Assembly: GCA_040752975.1 (NCBI GenBank)
Contig: JBFMHF010000004.1
Span: 1 to 64,000, forward strand
Length of the DNA: 64,000 bases
Reading direction: 5' to 3'
Source: JADLDB01 sp040752975
GTDB taxonomy: Bacteria > Myxococcota > Myxococcia > Myxococcales > Myxococcaceae
Shown: positions 37,139-46,607 of the stretch, one piece after another
Layout: each line of letters starts with the position of its first letter
Position numbering within the stretch: position 1 is the first letter of the stretch
Translations under genes and position numbers: made by a program
Notes under the pieces: model-generated
Databases searched by the model: none
Told to the model about the DNA's origin: nothing
Seen by the model: only the letters and a program-made list of their open reading frames with translations

Positions 37139-37765
37139 ATGCTCGACGTCATCCAGGAACAGCTCGAGTCGATCTACGGCCTGCGCTGCGAGTACCGGGC
37201 GAAGGACTTCGTGATCGACGGCCACGCGGCGAAGACGCTCGGTGGCACGGCGCGCGCGCGGGAAGAGCTGCTGGTGGCGGAAGGGGAGGAAGGCCTCGAG
37301 CTGTCCCTGTACCTCGAGCCCACGCTCCTGGCGCGACTGTCCACCTTGCACCCGGTCGAGGCGATGGCCTCCGACTTGAGCGCCTTCTGTGAAGTCGCCG
37401 AGGGCGTCTCGCACTTCCTCTACGTCGCCCGCAGCGCCGCGCTGGAGCGGAAGGTGTCGCTGCTGGAGATGGAGGCGCAGGCCGAGGTGGACAAGTTCGC
37501 GCTGTGCACGGTGCTGCGCTGGGGCAGCGACGTGGCGCACTGGGCGACCGATCTCGTGGACCGGCTGTTCCAGTCGGTGTCCTTCCACGCCCACCTCGGG
37601 CTCGAGGAGCGCCGCCGCTACGAGACGGCCAACCGCCTGGGCCTCCGCTACGCGCGCCGACTCCTGCCTCTCATTCGCAGGGGCTCGCTCGACCGCGTGC
37701 TGGCCGAGCTGCGCCACAGCTACCGCATGGGCGCCGAGGCGAAGCTGCACTACCTCGATCGCTGA
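37139..37765 (+). CDS. Hypothetical protein paired with the upstream gene
   Basis: 208 residues, ATG immediately after the preceding TGA. Helical: IQEQLESIYGLRCEYRAKDFVIDG, then a segment with SDLSAFCEVAEGVSHFLYVARSAALERKVSLLEMEAQAEVDKF and a basic C-terminus. No signal peptide or known motif. The tight spacing suggests a two-component complex. Confidence 0.65.
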   Translation: MLDVIQEQLESIYGLRCEYRAKDFVIDGHAAKTLGGTARAREELLVAEGEEGLELSLYLEPTLLARLSTLHPVEAMASDLSAFCEVAEGVSHFLYVARSAALERKVSLLEMEAQAEVDKFALCTVLRWGSDVAHWATDLVDRLFQSVSFHAHLGLEERRRYETANRLGLRYARRLLPLIRRGSLDRVLAELRHSYRMGAEAKLHYLDR

Positions 37766-37840
37766 GCCAGCCGGTGGGGTGGCTCGCGAACGACGTTTGC
37801 GGCAGGTCAATCGGCGCCCGGGCCTGTTAGAACTCCCGGC

Positions 37841-38305
37841 GTGGTCGCGACCCGCGAGTACTCAGCCGGCGGCGTGGTGATCCGCGAGGCGGGCGGCCGC
37901 ATCGAGGTGGCGGTGATTCGCCCCCGGGGCCGCAACGTCACGGCGCTCCCCAAGGGGCACATCGAGCGCGGCGAGACCTCGCAGATGACCGCCGAGCGGG
38001 AGATCTTCGAGGAGACCGGCCTCAAGGTGACGTGCCAGTGCAAGCTGGCCGACGTGAAGTACGTCTACCGCTTCCGGGGGAAGACGATCTTCAAGTGCGT
38101 GGGCTTCTACCTGTTCCGTTGGGTCTCGGGAGAGATCGATCAGATCACCGAGAAGATGCGCGAGGAGGTGGACGTGGCGAAGTGGATCCCCCTTTCGGAG
38201 GCGCCGCGCCTCCTGAGCTACCCCGGAGAACGCGAAATGGCGGCGAGGGCGCTCAAGCTGCTCGAGCCCTCACCGCCAACGCATGAAGACGGCAGCGGAA
38301 TTTGA
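37841..38305 (+). CDS. Nudix hydrolase
   Basis: 154 residues from GTG 37841. The Nudix box is complete: GHIERGETSQMTAEREIFEETGL (G-x5-E-x7-R-E-x2-E-E-x-G-U). The N-terminus (SAGGVVIREAGGRIEVAVIRPRG) and the ALPKGH lead-in resemble diadenosine polyphosphate/MutT-like enzymes. Substrate not deducible. Its stop is directly followed by the rpoZ stop on the other strand. Confidence 0.9.
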   Translation: MVATREYSAGGVVIREAGGRIEVAVIRPRGRNVTALPKGHIERGETSQMTAEREIFEETGLKVTCQCKLADVKYVYRFRGKTIFKCVGFYLFRWVSGEIDQITEKMREEVDVAKWIPLSEAPRLLSYPGEREMAARALKLLEPSPPTHEDGSGI

Positions 38306-38551
38306 TCAGGCGACCGTGCGGGTCGACGGCGGCGCGAACTTCCCCATCAGCGCCTCGCGCACGTCGCGGTCGAACTTCACGCGGCCCGTGGCGATCTCGC
38401 GCAGCGACAGCACGCAGGGCTTGTTCTTGGAGTGCTCCACCAGCGGGCGGGCGCCGGCCATCAACTGGCGGGCGCGCTTGCTGGCGAGCAGCACCAGGGC
38501 AAAGCGGTTGTCGACGTGGGGCAGGGCGTCTTCGACGGTTACGCGGGCCAT
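38306..38551 (-). CDS. rpoZ: RNA polymerase omega subunit
   Basis: 81 residues, typical length. MARVTVEDALPHVDNRFALVLLASKRARQLMAGA is the omega signature (normally ...NRFELVLLAAKRARQL). Helps assemble and stabilise beta-prime. Stops of rpoZ and the Nudix gene are adjacent with no spacer. Confidence 0.93.
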   Translation of the reverse strand: MARVTVEDALPHVDNRFALVLLASKRARQLMAGARPLVEHSKNKPCVLSLREIATGRVKFDRDVREALMGKFAPPSTRTVA

Positions 38552-38619
38552 GACATCCTCGATCAGGTGAGACGAGAGCGAGGCTGTCTAGGCACTTCGC
38601 CCCCTTGCGTCAAGGGCAG

Positions 38620-39120
38620 CTAGATCCGGACCTCGAACACGGCCTTCCCGTCAAAGGTGAAGTCCCGGGCCGGCTGCGTTCCCGTGGCCGTCGTCGACAT
38701 GGTCGCGCCAGCGTTGACGTAGGGCAGCAGGTTCACGTCAGGCACGATGGTGAAGGAGACGCTGGTCTGCCCCTTGGGCACCGGTTTGAGCGTCGCCACC
38801 TCCACCCGCGAGAGGCCGGGGGCCTCGACGAAGACGTGCACTTCGTCCAGGAAGTCGAACGTCCCCGAGGGGTTTCCTGCGGGCGTGGCATTGAGCGTCA
38901 GGGACTTGAGGAATGCGGCCGTCGCCGGGCCTGTGCCGCGCTTCTCGGTCTCGGCCTTGACGTCGATGGTCAGACGGAACGGGTTGGGGAAGAAGTCGGG
39001 GAGGATGCCGCCCAGCGGGCTACCCGGTACCCGCTGCTCGGAAATCGCTTGTTCGACCTCGAAGCGGATCGCCCCGCAGGAGGCCAGGAAGAAAGCCAGG
39101 GTGACGAGCCATGAGCGCAC
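38620..39120 (-). CDS. Small lipoprotein of unknown function
   Basis: 166 residues from GTG 39120, giving MRSWLVTLAFFLASC (lipobox LASC). The mature protein is beta-rich (FRLTIDVKAETEKRG, GTFDFLDEVHVFVEAPG, TSVSFTIVPDVNLLPYVN). No family motif recognised. Anchored to a membrane by lipidation. Confidence 0.6.
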   Translation of the reverse strand: MRSWLVTLAFFLASCGAIRFEVEQAISEQRVPGSPLGGILPDFFPNPFRLTIDVKAETEKRGTGPATAAFLKSLTLNATPAGNPSGTFDFLDEVHVFVEAPGLSRVEVATLKPVPKGQTSVSFTIVPDVNLLPYVNAGATMSTTATGTQPARDFTFDGKAVFEVRI

Positions 39121-39160
39121 GTGCACGGGTCTCTCCAACTGCAGCCTGAGAATCGAAACT

Positions 39161-40051
39161 CTACATCAGGAGCCGCTCGAGCGCTGCGCGGGTCTCCGGC
39201 GGGAGCGTGGGCGTCAGCTTGAGGGCCCGCCGCGAAAGCAGCCGGTAGATGGCGCCGATCTCCGGGGGCAAGGCCTCGAGGTGCGCCTGCACCACCCCCA
39301 CGTCGCCGCGCACCACCGGGCCGGTGAGGCCGCGCTCCAGGCCGCGCGTCTCCACGCCGCGCAGCGCCGAGCGCATCAGCGGGAGCAGCGCCTTGAGCGC
39401 CGCGGCGCGGTCGAGCCCCGCTTCCTGCAACGCCGACACCGCCGCGTCTCCCAGCGCCACCAACAAGCCCGCCGAGAGCACCGCGCCCGCGTGGTAGGCC
39501 GCGCGCCCCGTCTCCGGCACCTCGAGGGGATCGAGCCGCAGCGCCAGCGCCATCTTCCACAGGATCGCGCCCAGCCCCTTGTCCGTCGACGCCAGGGCCA
39601 CCGCGTGCCCGGAGAGATCGTCCCGCGCGTCCGACACCGCCGCCAGCGGGTGGAAGGAGCCGAACGGCCGCTTCGTCTTCGCGTCCTTGAACACCGAGAG
39701 CGGGAGCGCGCCCGAGCAGTGCACCAGCGCCGTCGCCGGGCCGAGATCCTCTTCGATCAACTCCATCGCCTGCGCCACCGCGCCGTCCGGCACCGCCAGC
39801 ACGCAGACGTCCGCGGCGCGCAGCGCGTCGTGATCCGCCAGCGGCACCCGCAGCGCCGCCGCCCGCCGCACCGAGTCCGCGGATCGAGGCAGCACCGCGA
39901 CGGGCCAGCCTGCCGCCTGAAGCCCGAGGGCCAGCGCACCGCCCACGCGCCCGAAGCCGACGATGACGATCCGCGGGCGCGCGTCCCTTTCCCGGCGCCG
40001 CCACTTCGGGCTCGCCGTCTTCCTGGAGGGCTTGCGCCGGGTCGCGCTCAC
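39161..40051 (-). CDS. Rossmann-fold/DUF2520 domain oxidoreductase-like protein
   Basis: 296 residues from GTG 40051. A basic N-terminal extension is followed by a dinucleotide-binding fold (RIVIVGFGRVGGALALGL) and LAVPDGAVAQAMELI, CSGALPLSVF, FGSFHPLAAVSD. The C-terminal half (YHAGAVLSAGLLVALGDAAV...LTGPVVRGDVGVVQAHL) is the DUF2520 helical domain, as in NADP oxidoreductases related to pyrroline-5-carboxylate reductase. Substrate unknown. Confidence 0.82.
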   Translation of the reverse strand: MSATRRKPSRKTASPKWRRRERDARPRIVIVGFGRVGGALALGLQAAGWPVAVLPRSADSVRRAAALRVPLADHDALRAADVCVLAVPDGAVAQAMELIEEDLGPATALVHCSGALPLSVFKDAKTKRPFGSFHPLAAVSDARDDLSGHAVALASTDKGLGAILWKMALALRLDPLEVPETGRAAYHAGAVLSAGLLVALGDAAVSALQEAGLDRAAALKALLPLMRSALRGVETRGLERGLTGPVVRGDVGVVQAHLEALPPEIGAIYRLLSRRALKLTPTLPPETRAALERLLM

Positions 40052-40388
40052 CCCGCACCTCGTTCACGCGGAGGGAGGTGCGCGGCCATCGTCCCCGGCA
40101 AGCGCGAGCGGTTGATGCTCGGCGCCCTCCCTCGCGCACTTCGCCGGTCACGATGCCCGTAGGCGAGAGGGCCAGTGGCTCCGCCTGGCGTCGCTGTCTG
40201 CCCGCGTCGATCGAACGGAGAGCGCAGGGAGCCCCACGGGAGTCGTCGCCGGGAAGCGCGCTCACGGGCGCACGGCGGCACGGGGGCCTGGGCGCCGAGC
40301 GTCTCCACGGGCTGTCCGTGCGGGTTCCGCGGCCGCGCGGCCGGGCCTGTCGCTTCGCTGGAGTCGGCCTGCGCGACGCGCGAGCCCC
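40052..40388. other. Gene-poor interval
   Basis: About 340 bases between the DUF2520 gene and the small ORF after the Clp gene. Only overlapping low-complexity Arg-rich frames were found; no RNA gene, repeat or terminator could be supported. Confidence 0.3.
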
Positions 40389-40592
40389 TCATGACGCGCC
40401 TCGGAGGTCGCTGGCGGCTGGGACGCTCCACCCGTCGATCCTGCGTCGGGCCCGCCGGGTGATCGCGCTCGACGCCCGCGCTGCGACGGCCAGTCGCCAG
40501 TCCGGCCTCCGGCGGGCGGTCGCGAGCAGGGCGCGTTCGACCCGGGCGGTGGTCTCACGCCGGAACTCCACCCTGCGCCACGCGGCGCTCAC
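40389..40592 (-). CDS. Small basic protein coupled to the Clp ATPase gene
   Basis: 67 residues starting at a GTG that overlaps the Clp stop (GTGA). Sequence rich in Arg and Ala with an amphipathic look (RVEFRRETTARVERALLATARRRPDW). Not similar to ClpS as I know it. Evidence is the overlap and a plausible composition only; it may be fortuitous. Confidence 0.35.
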   Translation of the reverse strand: MSAAWRRVEFRRETTARVERALLATARRRPDWRLAVAARASSAITRRARRRIDGWSVPAASDLRGAS

Positions 40593-43072
40593 GTCGGCCT
40601 CTCGCTTGCCGGGAGGAATTGCAACTGGCCCGCCGCGACGTCGATCAACACCGTGTCGCCCTCCGCGAAGTCGCCCGCGAGGATCCGCTCGGCCAGCGGG
40701 CCCTCCACCAGCCGCTGCACCGTCTGCCGCATCGGCCGCGCGCCCAGCGCCGGGTCGAAGCCCCCCGACTTGAGGAGGTGATCGATCACCTGCTCGGAGG
40801 CGCGGTAGCTGATGCCCTTCTCCGTCTCCAGCCGCTTCGAGGACTCGGACAAGAGCATCGAGGCGATCTTCGCCACGTCGACTTCCTTCAGCGGCCGGAA
40901 GGCGCAGCGCTCGTCGATGCGGTTCCACAGCTCCGGAGGCAGGGCCTTGCGCGCCGCGCCCGTCGCCTGCTGCTCGCCGCCCGCCTCGCCCTCCGCCGCG
41001 CCGAAGCCCATGCCGCGCGCCTTCGCGGTGAAGCCCTCCGCGCCGAGATTGGTGGTGAGGATCACGATGGTGTTGGAGAAGTCGATGTGCCGGCCCTTGC
41101 CGTCGGTGAGGCGCCCCTCTTCCAGCACCTGGAGCAGCAGCAGCAGCACCTCGCGGTGCGCCTTGTCGATCTCGTCGAGGACCACGACGGAGGAGGGGCG
41201 CCGCCGCACCGCCTCGGTGAGCTGCCCGCCGTCGCCGTAGCCCACGTAGCCCGCGGGAGCGCCGATCAGCCGGGACACCCCATGGCCTTCGCTCATCTCC
41301 GACATGTCCACGCGCACCATCGCGTCGCGGTTGCCGAAGACGACCTCCGCCAGCGCGCGCGCCATCTCCGTCTTGCCCACGCCCGTGGGGCCGAGGAAGA
41401 GGAAGCTGCCCATCGGGCGGCGGCTGGCGAACCCGGCGTAGTTGCGGCGGATCACCTTCGCGATGCGGTCGATCACGTCCTCGTGGCCGATCACGCGTGC
41501 CCTGAGCTGGCTCTCCAGCTTGAGCAGCCGCTCGGAGTCGTTCATCAGGAGTCGCTCTTCCGGCAGCTGCGCCACCTTCGCGATCACCCGCGCCACGTCC
41601 GTGGGCTCGACCAGGCTCCGGCCCTCGCGGTGACACCGGCTCCCAGCGAGATCGAGCACCGAGATCGCCTTGTCCGGCAGGAAGCGATCGTTGATGTACC
41701 GGCTGGACAGCGACGCCGCGGCCTGCAGCGCCTCGGGCGCGTATTTCAGCTTGTGGTGCGCCTCGTAGCGGCCGATCACGCCGTTCAAGATGTAGACGGT
41801 GTCAGGCACCGACGGCTCGTTGACGGTGACGGGCGTGAAGCGGCGCTCGAGCGCGGGATCGTTCTGGATGTGCTTGCGGTACTCGTCGTGGGTGGTGGCC
41901 CCGATGCAGGGGAACTCGCCGCGCGACATGGCCGCCTTGAGCTCGTTGGCCGCGTCCTGCGGGCCGTCGCCCGTCGAGCCCGCGCCCATCAGGGTGTGGA
42001 TCTCGTCGATGAAAACCACCACCCGGCCTTCCGCCTTCTTCACCTCGTCCTTGAGGCCGTTGAGGCGCTCGGAGAACGAGCCGCGCAGCTGCGTGCCCGC
42101 CACCAGCGTCGCCATGTCCAGCTCGATGATGATCCGCTCCGACAGGGGCCCGCGGAGGCTGGCCAGGTGCTGCGCCACGCCCTCCACCACGGCCGTCTTG
42201 CCCACGCCCGGTTCGCCCACCAGGCAGGGGTTGTTGGTGCGCCGCTTCCCGAGAATGTCGATGACCTCGTCGATCTCCCGCGCGCGGCCCACCACCGGAT
42301 CCAGCTTGTGCTCCTTCGCCAGCGCCGTGAGGTTCTTCCCCAGGGACGTGAGCAGGGGGTAGCTGCGGGCGTCGAGCGCCCACTTCGAGTTCGGCGAGGG
42401 GCTGAGCTGGGGGGCCGGGAGCGGCTGCGGCAACACCGGCGGCGCCGACGGCGGCGGCGGCATGGCGTTGAGCTCGGCCAGCTCCTCGTCGGAGAGATCA
42501 TCCACCAGATCCCGCGCGCTCGGGCCCGGCTTGAGCGTCACCGGCTTCGGAGGCGGCTGCACCACCGCGGTCCGCACCGGCGGCGCGAAGGGCAGGGGAG
42601 GCGCGCCCACCGGCCGTCCGCTCGAGGCGCGCGGCACGCCGGGAGGCAATTCCCGCTGGAGCAGGAGCCGCCGCGGCATGCGCCCGCTGGTGTAGTAGCT
42701 GAGCGCGGTGTTGCGGAGCGCGGTGAGATCGAGCCCCGTCTTGAAGAGCAGATCCTGCCCCGAGCAGCGCAGGCGGGTGAGCGCGATCAGCGCGTGGAGG
42801 CAGTCGGCCTCGCTCGAGCCGCAGCTGGTGGCGATCTCCCTCGTCTTGTCCTTGAGCTCCTTCACCAGCCCGTCCGGCTCCGACGGCGCGGTGGTGAGCA
42901 GCTCGAGCAGCACGTCCTCGTTGATCGCCCGCTCCTGCATCAGGAGCGCGGCGCGGTTCTCGACGGTGAACATCGCGAGCAACACGTGCGCAGTGGTGAG
43001 GCGCTGGTTGACGCTCGCGGCGATGTCTGCGGCTTCGGACATCACCTGGGAGAAGTCGGTGCTATCGACCAT
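40589..43072 (-). CDS. clpC: ClpC/ClpA-type Hsp100 AAA+ unfoldase
   Basis: 827 residues. Clp N-domain (about 1-150) ending in a Pro-rich linker, then two AAA+ modules: D1 with GEPGVGKT and FIDEIHTLMGAG, D2 with GPTGVGKT and VLDEIDKAH. The coiled-coil middle domain is short, unlike ClpB. In D2 the tripeptide MGF (ARGMGFGAAEG) sits where ClpC carries its VGF/LGF ClpP-docking loop, so it probably feeds a ClpP protease. The N-domain repeats are divergent and the Pro-rich linker is longer than usual. ATG 43072. No ClpP is in the window. The symbol is approximate. Confidence 0.85.
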   Translation of the reverse strand: MVDSTDFSQVMSEAADIAASVNQRLTTAHVLLAMFTVENRAALLMQERAINEDVLLELLTTAPSEPDGLVKELKDKTREIATSCGSSEADCLHALIALTRLRCSGQDLLFKTGLDLTALRNTALSYYTSGRMPRRLLLQRELPPGVPRASSGRPVGAPPLPFAPPVRTAVVQPPPKPVTLKPGPSARDLVDDLSDEELAELNAMPPPPSAPPVLPQPLPAPQLSPSPNSKWALDARSYPLLTSLGKNLTALAKEHKLDPVVGRAREIDEVIDILGKRRTNNPCLVGEPGVGKTAVVEGVAQHLASLRGPLSERIIIELDMATLVAGTQLRGSFSERLNGLKDEVKKAEGRVVVFIDEIHTLMGAGSTGDGPQDAANELKAAMSRGEFPCIGATTHDEYRKHIQNDPALERRFTPVTVNEPSVPDTVYILNGVIGRYEAHHKLKYAPEALQAAASLSSRYINDRFLPDKAISVLDLAGSRCHREGRSLVEPTDVARVIAKVAQLPEERLLMNDSERLLKLESQLRARVIGHEDVIDRIAKVIRRNYAGFASRRPMGSFLFLGPTGVGKTEMARALAEVVFGNRDAMVRVDMSEMSEGHGVSRLIGAPAGYVGYGDGGQLTEAVRRRPSSVVVLDEIDKAHREVLLLLLQVLEEGRLTDGKGRHIDFSNTIVILTTNLGAEGFTAKARGMGFGAAEGEAGGEQQATGAARKALPPELWNRIDERCAFRPLKEVDVAKIASMLLSESSKRLETEKGISYRASEQVIDHLLKSGGFDPALGARPMRQTVQRLVEGPLAERILAGDFAEGDTVLIDVAAGQLQFLPASERPT

Positions 43073-43295
43073 GTGGGGGCGGACTCCGGCGGCGTGGCGA
43101 GGCCCCCCAAGGTGTACACCCGCGAGATCTGGGCTCCAAATTTTCCGCTACAGGTCGCTACGCAGCTGAGCGGGGTCCTCAACCCCCGGGAAGGACTCGG
43201 TTTGTCTTTTCGGTGGGTTTTGGTTGCTCCCCGGCGCACCTTGGTGAAATCACAGCGCCCGTCCGGCGTTGTGCAGCCGCCACTCGACGACTCCC

Positions 43296-44030
43296 ATGCA
43301 AGCCCTGGCTCCCCTGAAGGCGGTGATCGATCCCGTCGGTGTGATCCCGAAGGCGATCGAGGAGCGGCGCTGGGTGGCGGCGGTGCTGGTGCTGGCGCTG
43401 TGTACGGCGCTGTCGGGCGTGGCGGTGGCGCTCAAGGTGGACGCGTCCCGCACGGTGATCCCGAAGATGGAGATGTCGGGCGAGCTGGCGAAGGCCACCG
43501 AGCGCGAGGTGGAGGAGGAGATCGAGCAGGCGCAGCGGGTGGCGATCGTCTCCAGCGTCGCCAAGGGCGTCTTCGTCACGCCGCTGATGGTGCTGCTCAT
43601 CGCCGTGGCGCTGAAGTTCACCTCGTGGCTGCTGGGGAAGAAGGCGCTCTTCGTGGCGTGCTTCACCGCGGCGGCGCTGGCGCTCTTGCCGGTGGCCGTC
43701 TTCCACGCCGTCGAGTTCTTCGCGGCGCTGCGGCAGGACACCTTGTCTCCGAGGATGGCCGAGGCGCTGGTGCCCACGTCGGTGGCGCAGCTCAAGGGCG
43801 ACGGGCCACCGAAGCTGCAGCGGGTGCTGGGCACGCTGGACGTCGTGAATCTCTGGAGCGCGCTGCTGCTGGGCCTGGGCTTCGCCGCGGCGACGAAGGG
43901 GAAGCCGTGGCGGGGCGCCCTCGTCGGCGTGGCGCTGTACGCGTTGTTCGCCGGCGCGTTCCTGATCGGCCTGCCCGGGCTGATGGCCAATGGGCCTGGC
44001 GGTGGGCCGCCGGGCATGGGAGGGCGTTGA
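43296..44030 (+). CDS. Yip1-like multi-pass membrane protein
   Basis: 244 residues from ATG 43296 (MQALAPLKAVIDPVGV). Five or six hydrophobic segments (VAAVLVLALCTALSGVAVAL, GVFVTPLMVLLIAVALKF, ALFVACFTAAALALLPVAVF, LWSALLLGLGFAAA, ALVGVALYALFAGAFLIG) with the Yip1-like layout. The tail is Gly/Pro-rich. First gene of the export operon; the TolC gene starts one base after its stop, so it may assist the exporter. Confidence 0.65.
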   Translation: MQALAPLKAVIDPVGVIPKAIEERRWVAAVLVLALCTALSGVAVALKVDASRTVIPKMEMSGELAKATEREVEEEIEQAQRVAIVSSVAKGVFVTPLMVLLIAVALKFTSWLLGKKALFVACFTAAALALLPVAVFHAVEFFAALRQDTLSPRMAEALVPTSVAQLKGDGPPKLQRVLGTLDVVNLWSALLLGLGFAAATKGKPWRGALVGVALYALFAGAFLIGLPGLMANGPGGGPPGMGGR

Positions 44031-44031
44031 G

Positions 44032-45339
44032 ATGAGCTCGGTGCTGGGACTCGTGGCGGCGGTGCAGCTCGCGGGGGCGCCGATCACCCTGGACGAGGTG
44101 CGGCAGGCGTCGCGCCAGCAGTTGGACGCGCTCCGCGCCGAGCTGGACGTGGAGCGCGCCGGCTGGGATCGCACGAGCGCGCGTTCGTCCATCCTCCCGC
44201 AGCTGCGGCTGACGCTGGGCGCGGGCGTCTTCTACCAGGGCCCCTTCAACTACGTGAACCCGGACGGGACGGTGGCGGCGCAGCCAGGGCCGGAGACGAC
44301 GCGCGGCAACTTCTCGCTCAACCTGTCCCTCTCGCAGCTCCTCTACGACGGTGGGCGCTGGTGGAACCAGATCGCGCAGGCGGGGCACCAGGAGGAGGCG
44401 ACGAAGGGGCAGCTCGAGGAGCAGCGGCTGGCCAGCGAGCTCGAGGCGACGCGGCGCTTCTTCAACCTCTTGAACGCGCAGGTGCAGCTCAAGACGCTGG
44501 AAGAGACGGTGAAGCGCAGCCGCGAGCAGGTCGAGCGCGCCAGGGGGCTCTACGACGCCGGGCGCTCTCCCCGCTCCGCGTGGCTCGACGCGCAGGTGAA
44601 CCTGGGGAACGACGAGATCGCGCTGCTCCGCCAGCGCCAGAACATCGTCAGCCTGCGCACGCAGCTCCTGCAGTGGTTGGGGCGCCCCGACGCCGACGTG
44701 GAGGCCCAGGTGCCGCCCGCCCTCGACTTCCGGACTGCGCCTCCGGCCTACGACGTGGCGCTGGCCCAGGCCCGGAGGAGGCGCCCGCTGTTCCACGCGC
44801 TCGACGAGCGGCTGCGGGCGCAGGGCCTGGCGATCTCGGTGGCGAGCGCCGACTACTGGCCCCGCGTCTCCGTCAACGGGACCTACGGACATGCTGCGCC
44901 CTCGGCCGAGTTCTTCTTCTCGGACTGGGGCCTGCAGAACTCCTTGAGCGCGGGCTTCAACCTGTCGTGGGATCTCTTCAACGGCCTGGCCCACAAGGCC
45001 AACGTCGAGCGGGCGCGCGTCGAGTTGACCCGCGCCGAGCGCGAGCAGGTGCAAGCGGTCGTCGATCTCGAGACCGAGCTCCGGCGGACGCTGAACACGC
45101 TGGAGACGGAGCTCGAGGTGCTGAAGATCTCCGAGAAGAACCTCGAGCTGGCCCAGCAGCAGGAGAAGCTGGAGACCGAGCGTTTCTCTGCCGGCGCCAA
45201 CACGTCGCTCGACGTGCGCAACGCGCAGATCAAGCTGACCCAGGCGCAGCTTGCGGTGGTGCAGGGGAAGGCCAACGTCGCCGTCGCGCGCGCCGCGCTC
45301 TACCGTGTCGTCGGCGGCGACCTGGAGGGCACGCCATGA
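44032..45339 (+). CDS. TolC-family outer-membrane efflux protein
   Basis: 435 residues from ATG 44032. A weak signal (MSSVLGLVAAVQLAGA) precedes two OEP repeats (ITLDEVRQASRQQLDALRAEL..., and ALDERLRAQGLAISVASADYWPRVSVNGTYG), with SLSQLLYDGG and NLSWDLFNG strand motifs. Provides the outer-membrane duct for the adaptor and ABC transporter encoded next; stop overlaps the adaptor ATG. Confidence 0.9.
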   Translation: MSSVLGLVAAVQLAGAPITLDEVRQASRQQLDALRAELDVERAGWDRTSARSSILPQLRLTLGAGVFYQGPFNYVNPDGTVAAQPGPETTRGNFSLNLSLSQLLYDGGRWWNQIAQAGHQEEATKGQLEEQRLASELEATRRFFNLLNAQVQLKTLEETVKRSREQVERARGLYDAGRSPRSAWLDAQVNLGNDEIALLRQRQNIVSLRTQLLQWLGRPDADVEAQVPPALDFRTAPPAYDVALAQARRRRPLFHALDERLRAQGLAISVASADYWPRVSVNGTYGHAAPSAEFFFSDWGLQNSLSAGFNLSWDLFNGLAHKANVERARVELTRAEREQVQAVVDLETELRRTLNTLETELEVLKISEKNLELAQQQEKLETERFSAGANTSLDVRNAQIKLTQAQLAVVQGKANVAVARAALYRVVGGDLEGTP

Positions 45340-46607
45340 GGTGGTGGAAGATCGTGATCGCGGCGGTGATCGTCCTCGTCGTCGGGGCGATGGCCGTGGC
45401 CGGCCTGAAGGAGAGGCCGCCGCCCCCGGTCGAGGTGCAGTTGGGCAAGGTGAAGAAGGGGCCGATCACCCGCACCGTCACGGGGGCCGGGAAGGTGGAG
45501 GCGGCCACCACCGTGAAGATCAGCTCCAACCTGTCCGGCGATCTGGTCGAGCTGCCGGTGAAGGTGGGGGACAAGGTGCAGAAGGGCCAGGTGCTGGGGA
45601 AGATCGATCGCCGGCGCTTCGAGGCCTCGGTGAAGCAGGCCGCCGCCTCGCTCAACGCGGCGAAGGCGGAGATCGCCACCGCGCAGGTCGACATCGATCG
45701 GCTCACCCGCGACCTCGAGCGCGTCAAGGCGCTGGTGGAGAAGGGCCTCGCGTCGCAGGCCGAGCTGGACAAGGCCAGCTCCGATCTCGAGTCGGCGAAA
45801 TCGCGCCAGGCCGCACAGAAGGACCGCAGCGCGCAGGCGGCCGCGGTGCTCGAGGAGGCCCAGCAGAACCTCGACAAGACCACGCTCTTCTCGCCCATCG
45901 ACGGCACGGTGATCGAGGTCACTCGCGAGGTAGGCGAGCGCGTGCGCGGCTCCGACTTCAACGAGGACGTGGTGATGACGCTGGCCGCCCTGCACACCAT
46001 GGAGGTGAAGATCGAGGTCGGCGAGCACGAGGTCGTCCACTTGAGGAACGATCAGCGCTGCGACATCAAGATCGACGCGCTGGAGGGCCAGTCGTTCGAG
46101 GGGCGGGTGGTGGAGATCGCCCAGAAGGCGCTGATCCGCAACCAGGGCACCGAGCAGGAGACCACCAGCTTCCCGGTGACGGTGGCGCTCACCTCGCGGC
46201 CGCCGCTGGTGTACCCGGGCATGAGCGCCGAGGTGCGGATCACCGCCGAGGAGCGCGAGTCGACGCTGATCGTCCCGGTGCAGGCCGTCACCGTGCGTCC
46301 CGAGAAGATGCTCAGCGACACCGCCGCCAACGTGGAGGGCAGCAAGCTGTCCACGCCGAAGAAGGGCGAGATGTTCGCCAAGGTGGTCTTCGTGGTGGAC
46401 GGCGACAGGAAGGCCCACGCGCGGCGGGTGAAGACAGGCATCTCGTCGGACACCGACGTGGAGATCCTCGAGGGCCTCAAGGAAGGCGAGGAGATCATCG
46501 AAGGCCCGTACCGCACGCTCTCCAAGGAGCTCAAGGAAGGTGACCACGTGGAGGAGTCGAAGGGCGGCCCGGGCGGGAAGGGCGGGCGCGGACCCAGGCG
46601 CGGGTGA
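45336..46607 (+). CDS. MacA/RND-type periplasmic adaptor
   Basis: 423 residues. N-terminal TM anchor (IVIAAVIVLVVGAMAVA), lipoyl-like halves (VKISSNLSGDLVELPVKVGDKVQKGQVLGKID and LFSPIDGTVIEVTREVGERV), a coiled-coil hairpin (about 105-175), and a beta-barrel/membrane-proximal domain. The Gly-rich tail (GGPGGKGGRGPRRG) is unusual. Links the ABC transporter to TolC. Coupled by ATGA upstream and GTGA downstream. Confidence 0.92.
   Translation: MRWWKIVIAAVIVLVVGAMAVAGLKERPPPPVEVQLGKVKKGPITRTVTGAGKVEAATTVKISSNLSGDLVELPVKVGDKVQKGQVLGKIDRRRFEASVKQAAASLNAAKAEIATAQVDIDRLTRDLERVKALVEKGLASQAELDKASSDLESAKSRQAAQKDRSAQAAAVLEEAQQNLDKTTLFSPIDGTVIEVTREVGERVRGSDFNEDVVMTLAALHTMEVKIEVGEHEVVHLRNDQRCDIKIDALEGQSFEGRVVEIAQKALIRNQGTEQETTSFPVTVALTSRPPLVYPGMSAEVRITAEERESTLIVPVQAVTVRPEKMLSDTAANVEGSKLSTPKKGEMFAKVVFVVDGDRKAHARRVKTGISSDTDVEILEGLKEGEEIIEGPYRTLSKELKEGDHVEESKGGPGGKGGRGPRRG

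Noticed and set aside
39161..40051. Pyrroline-5-carboxylate reductase (proC)
   Set aside because: The Rossmann start is similar, but the C-terminal half fits the DUF2520 helical domain and not ProC.
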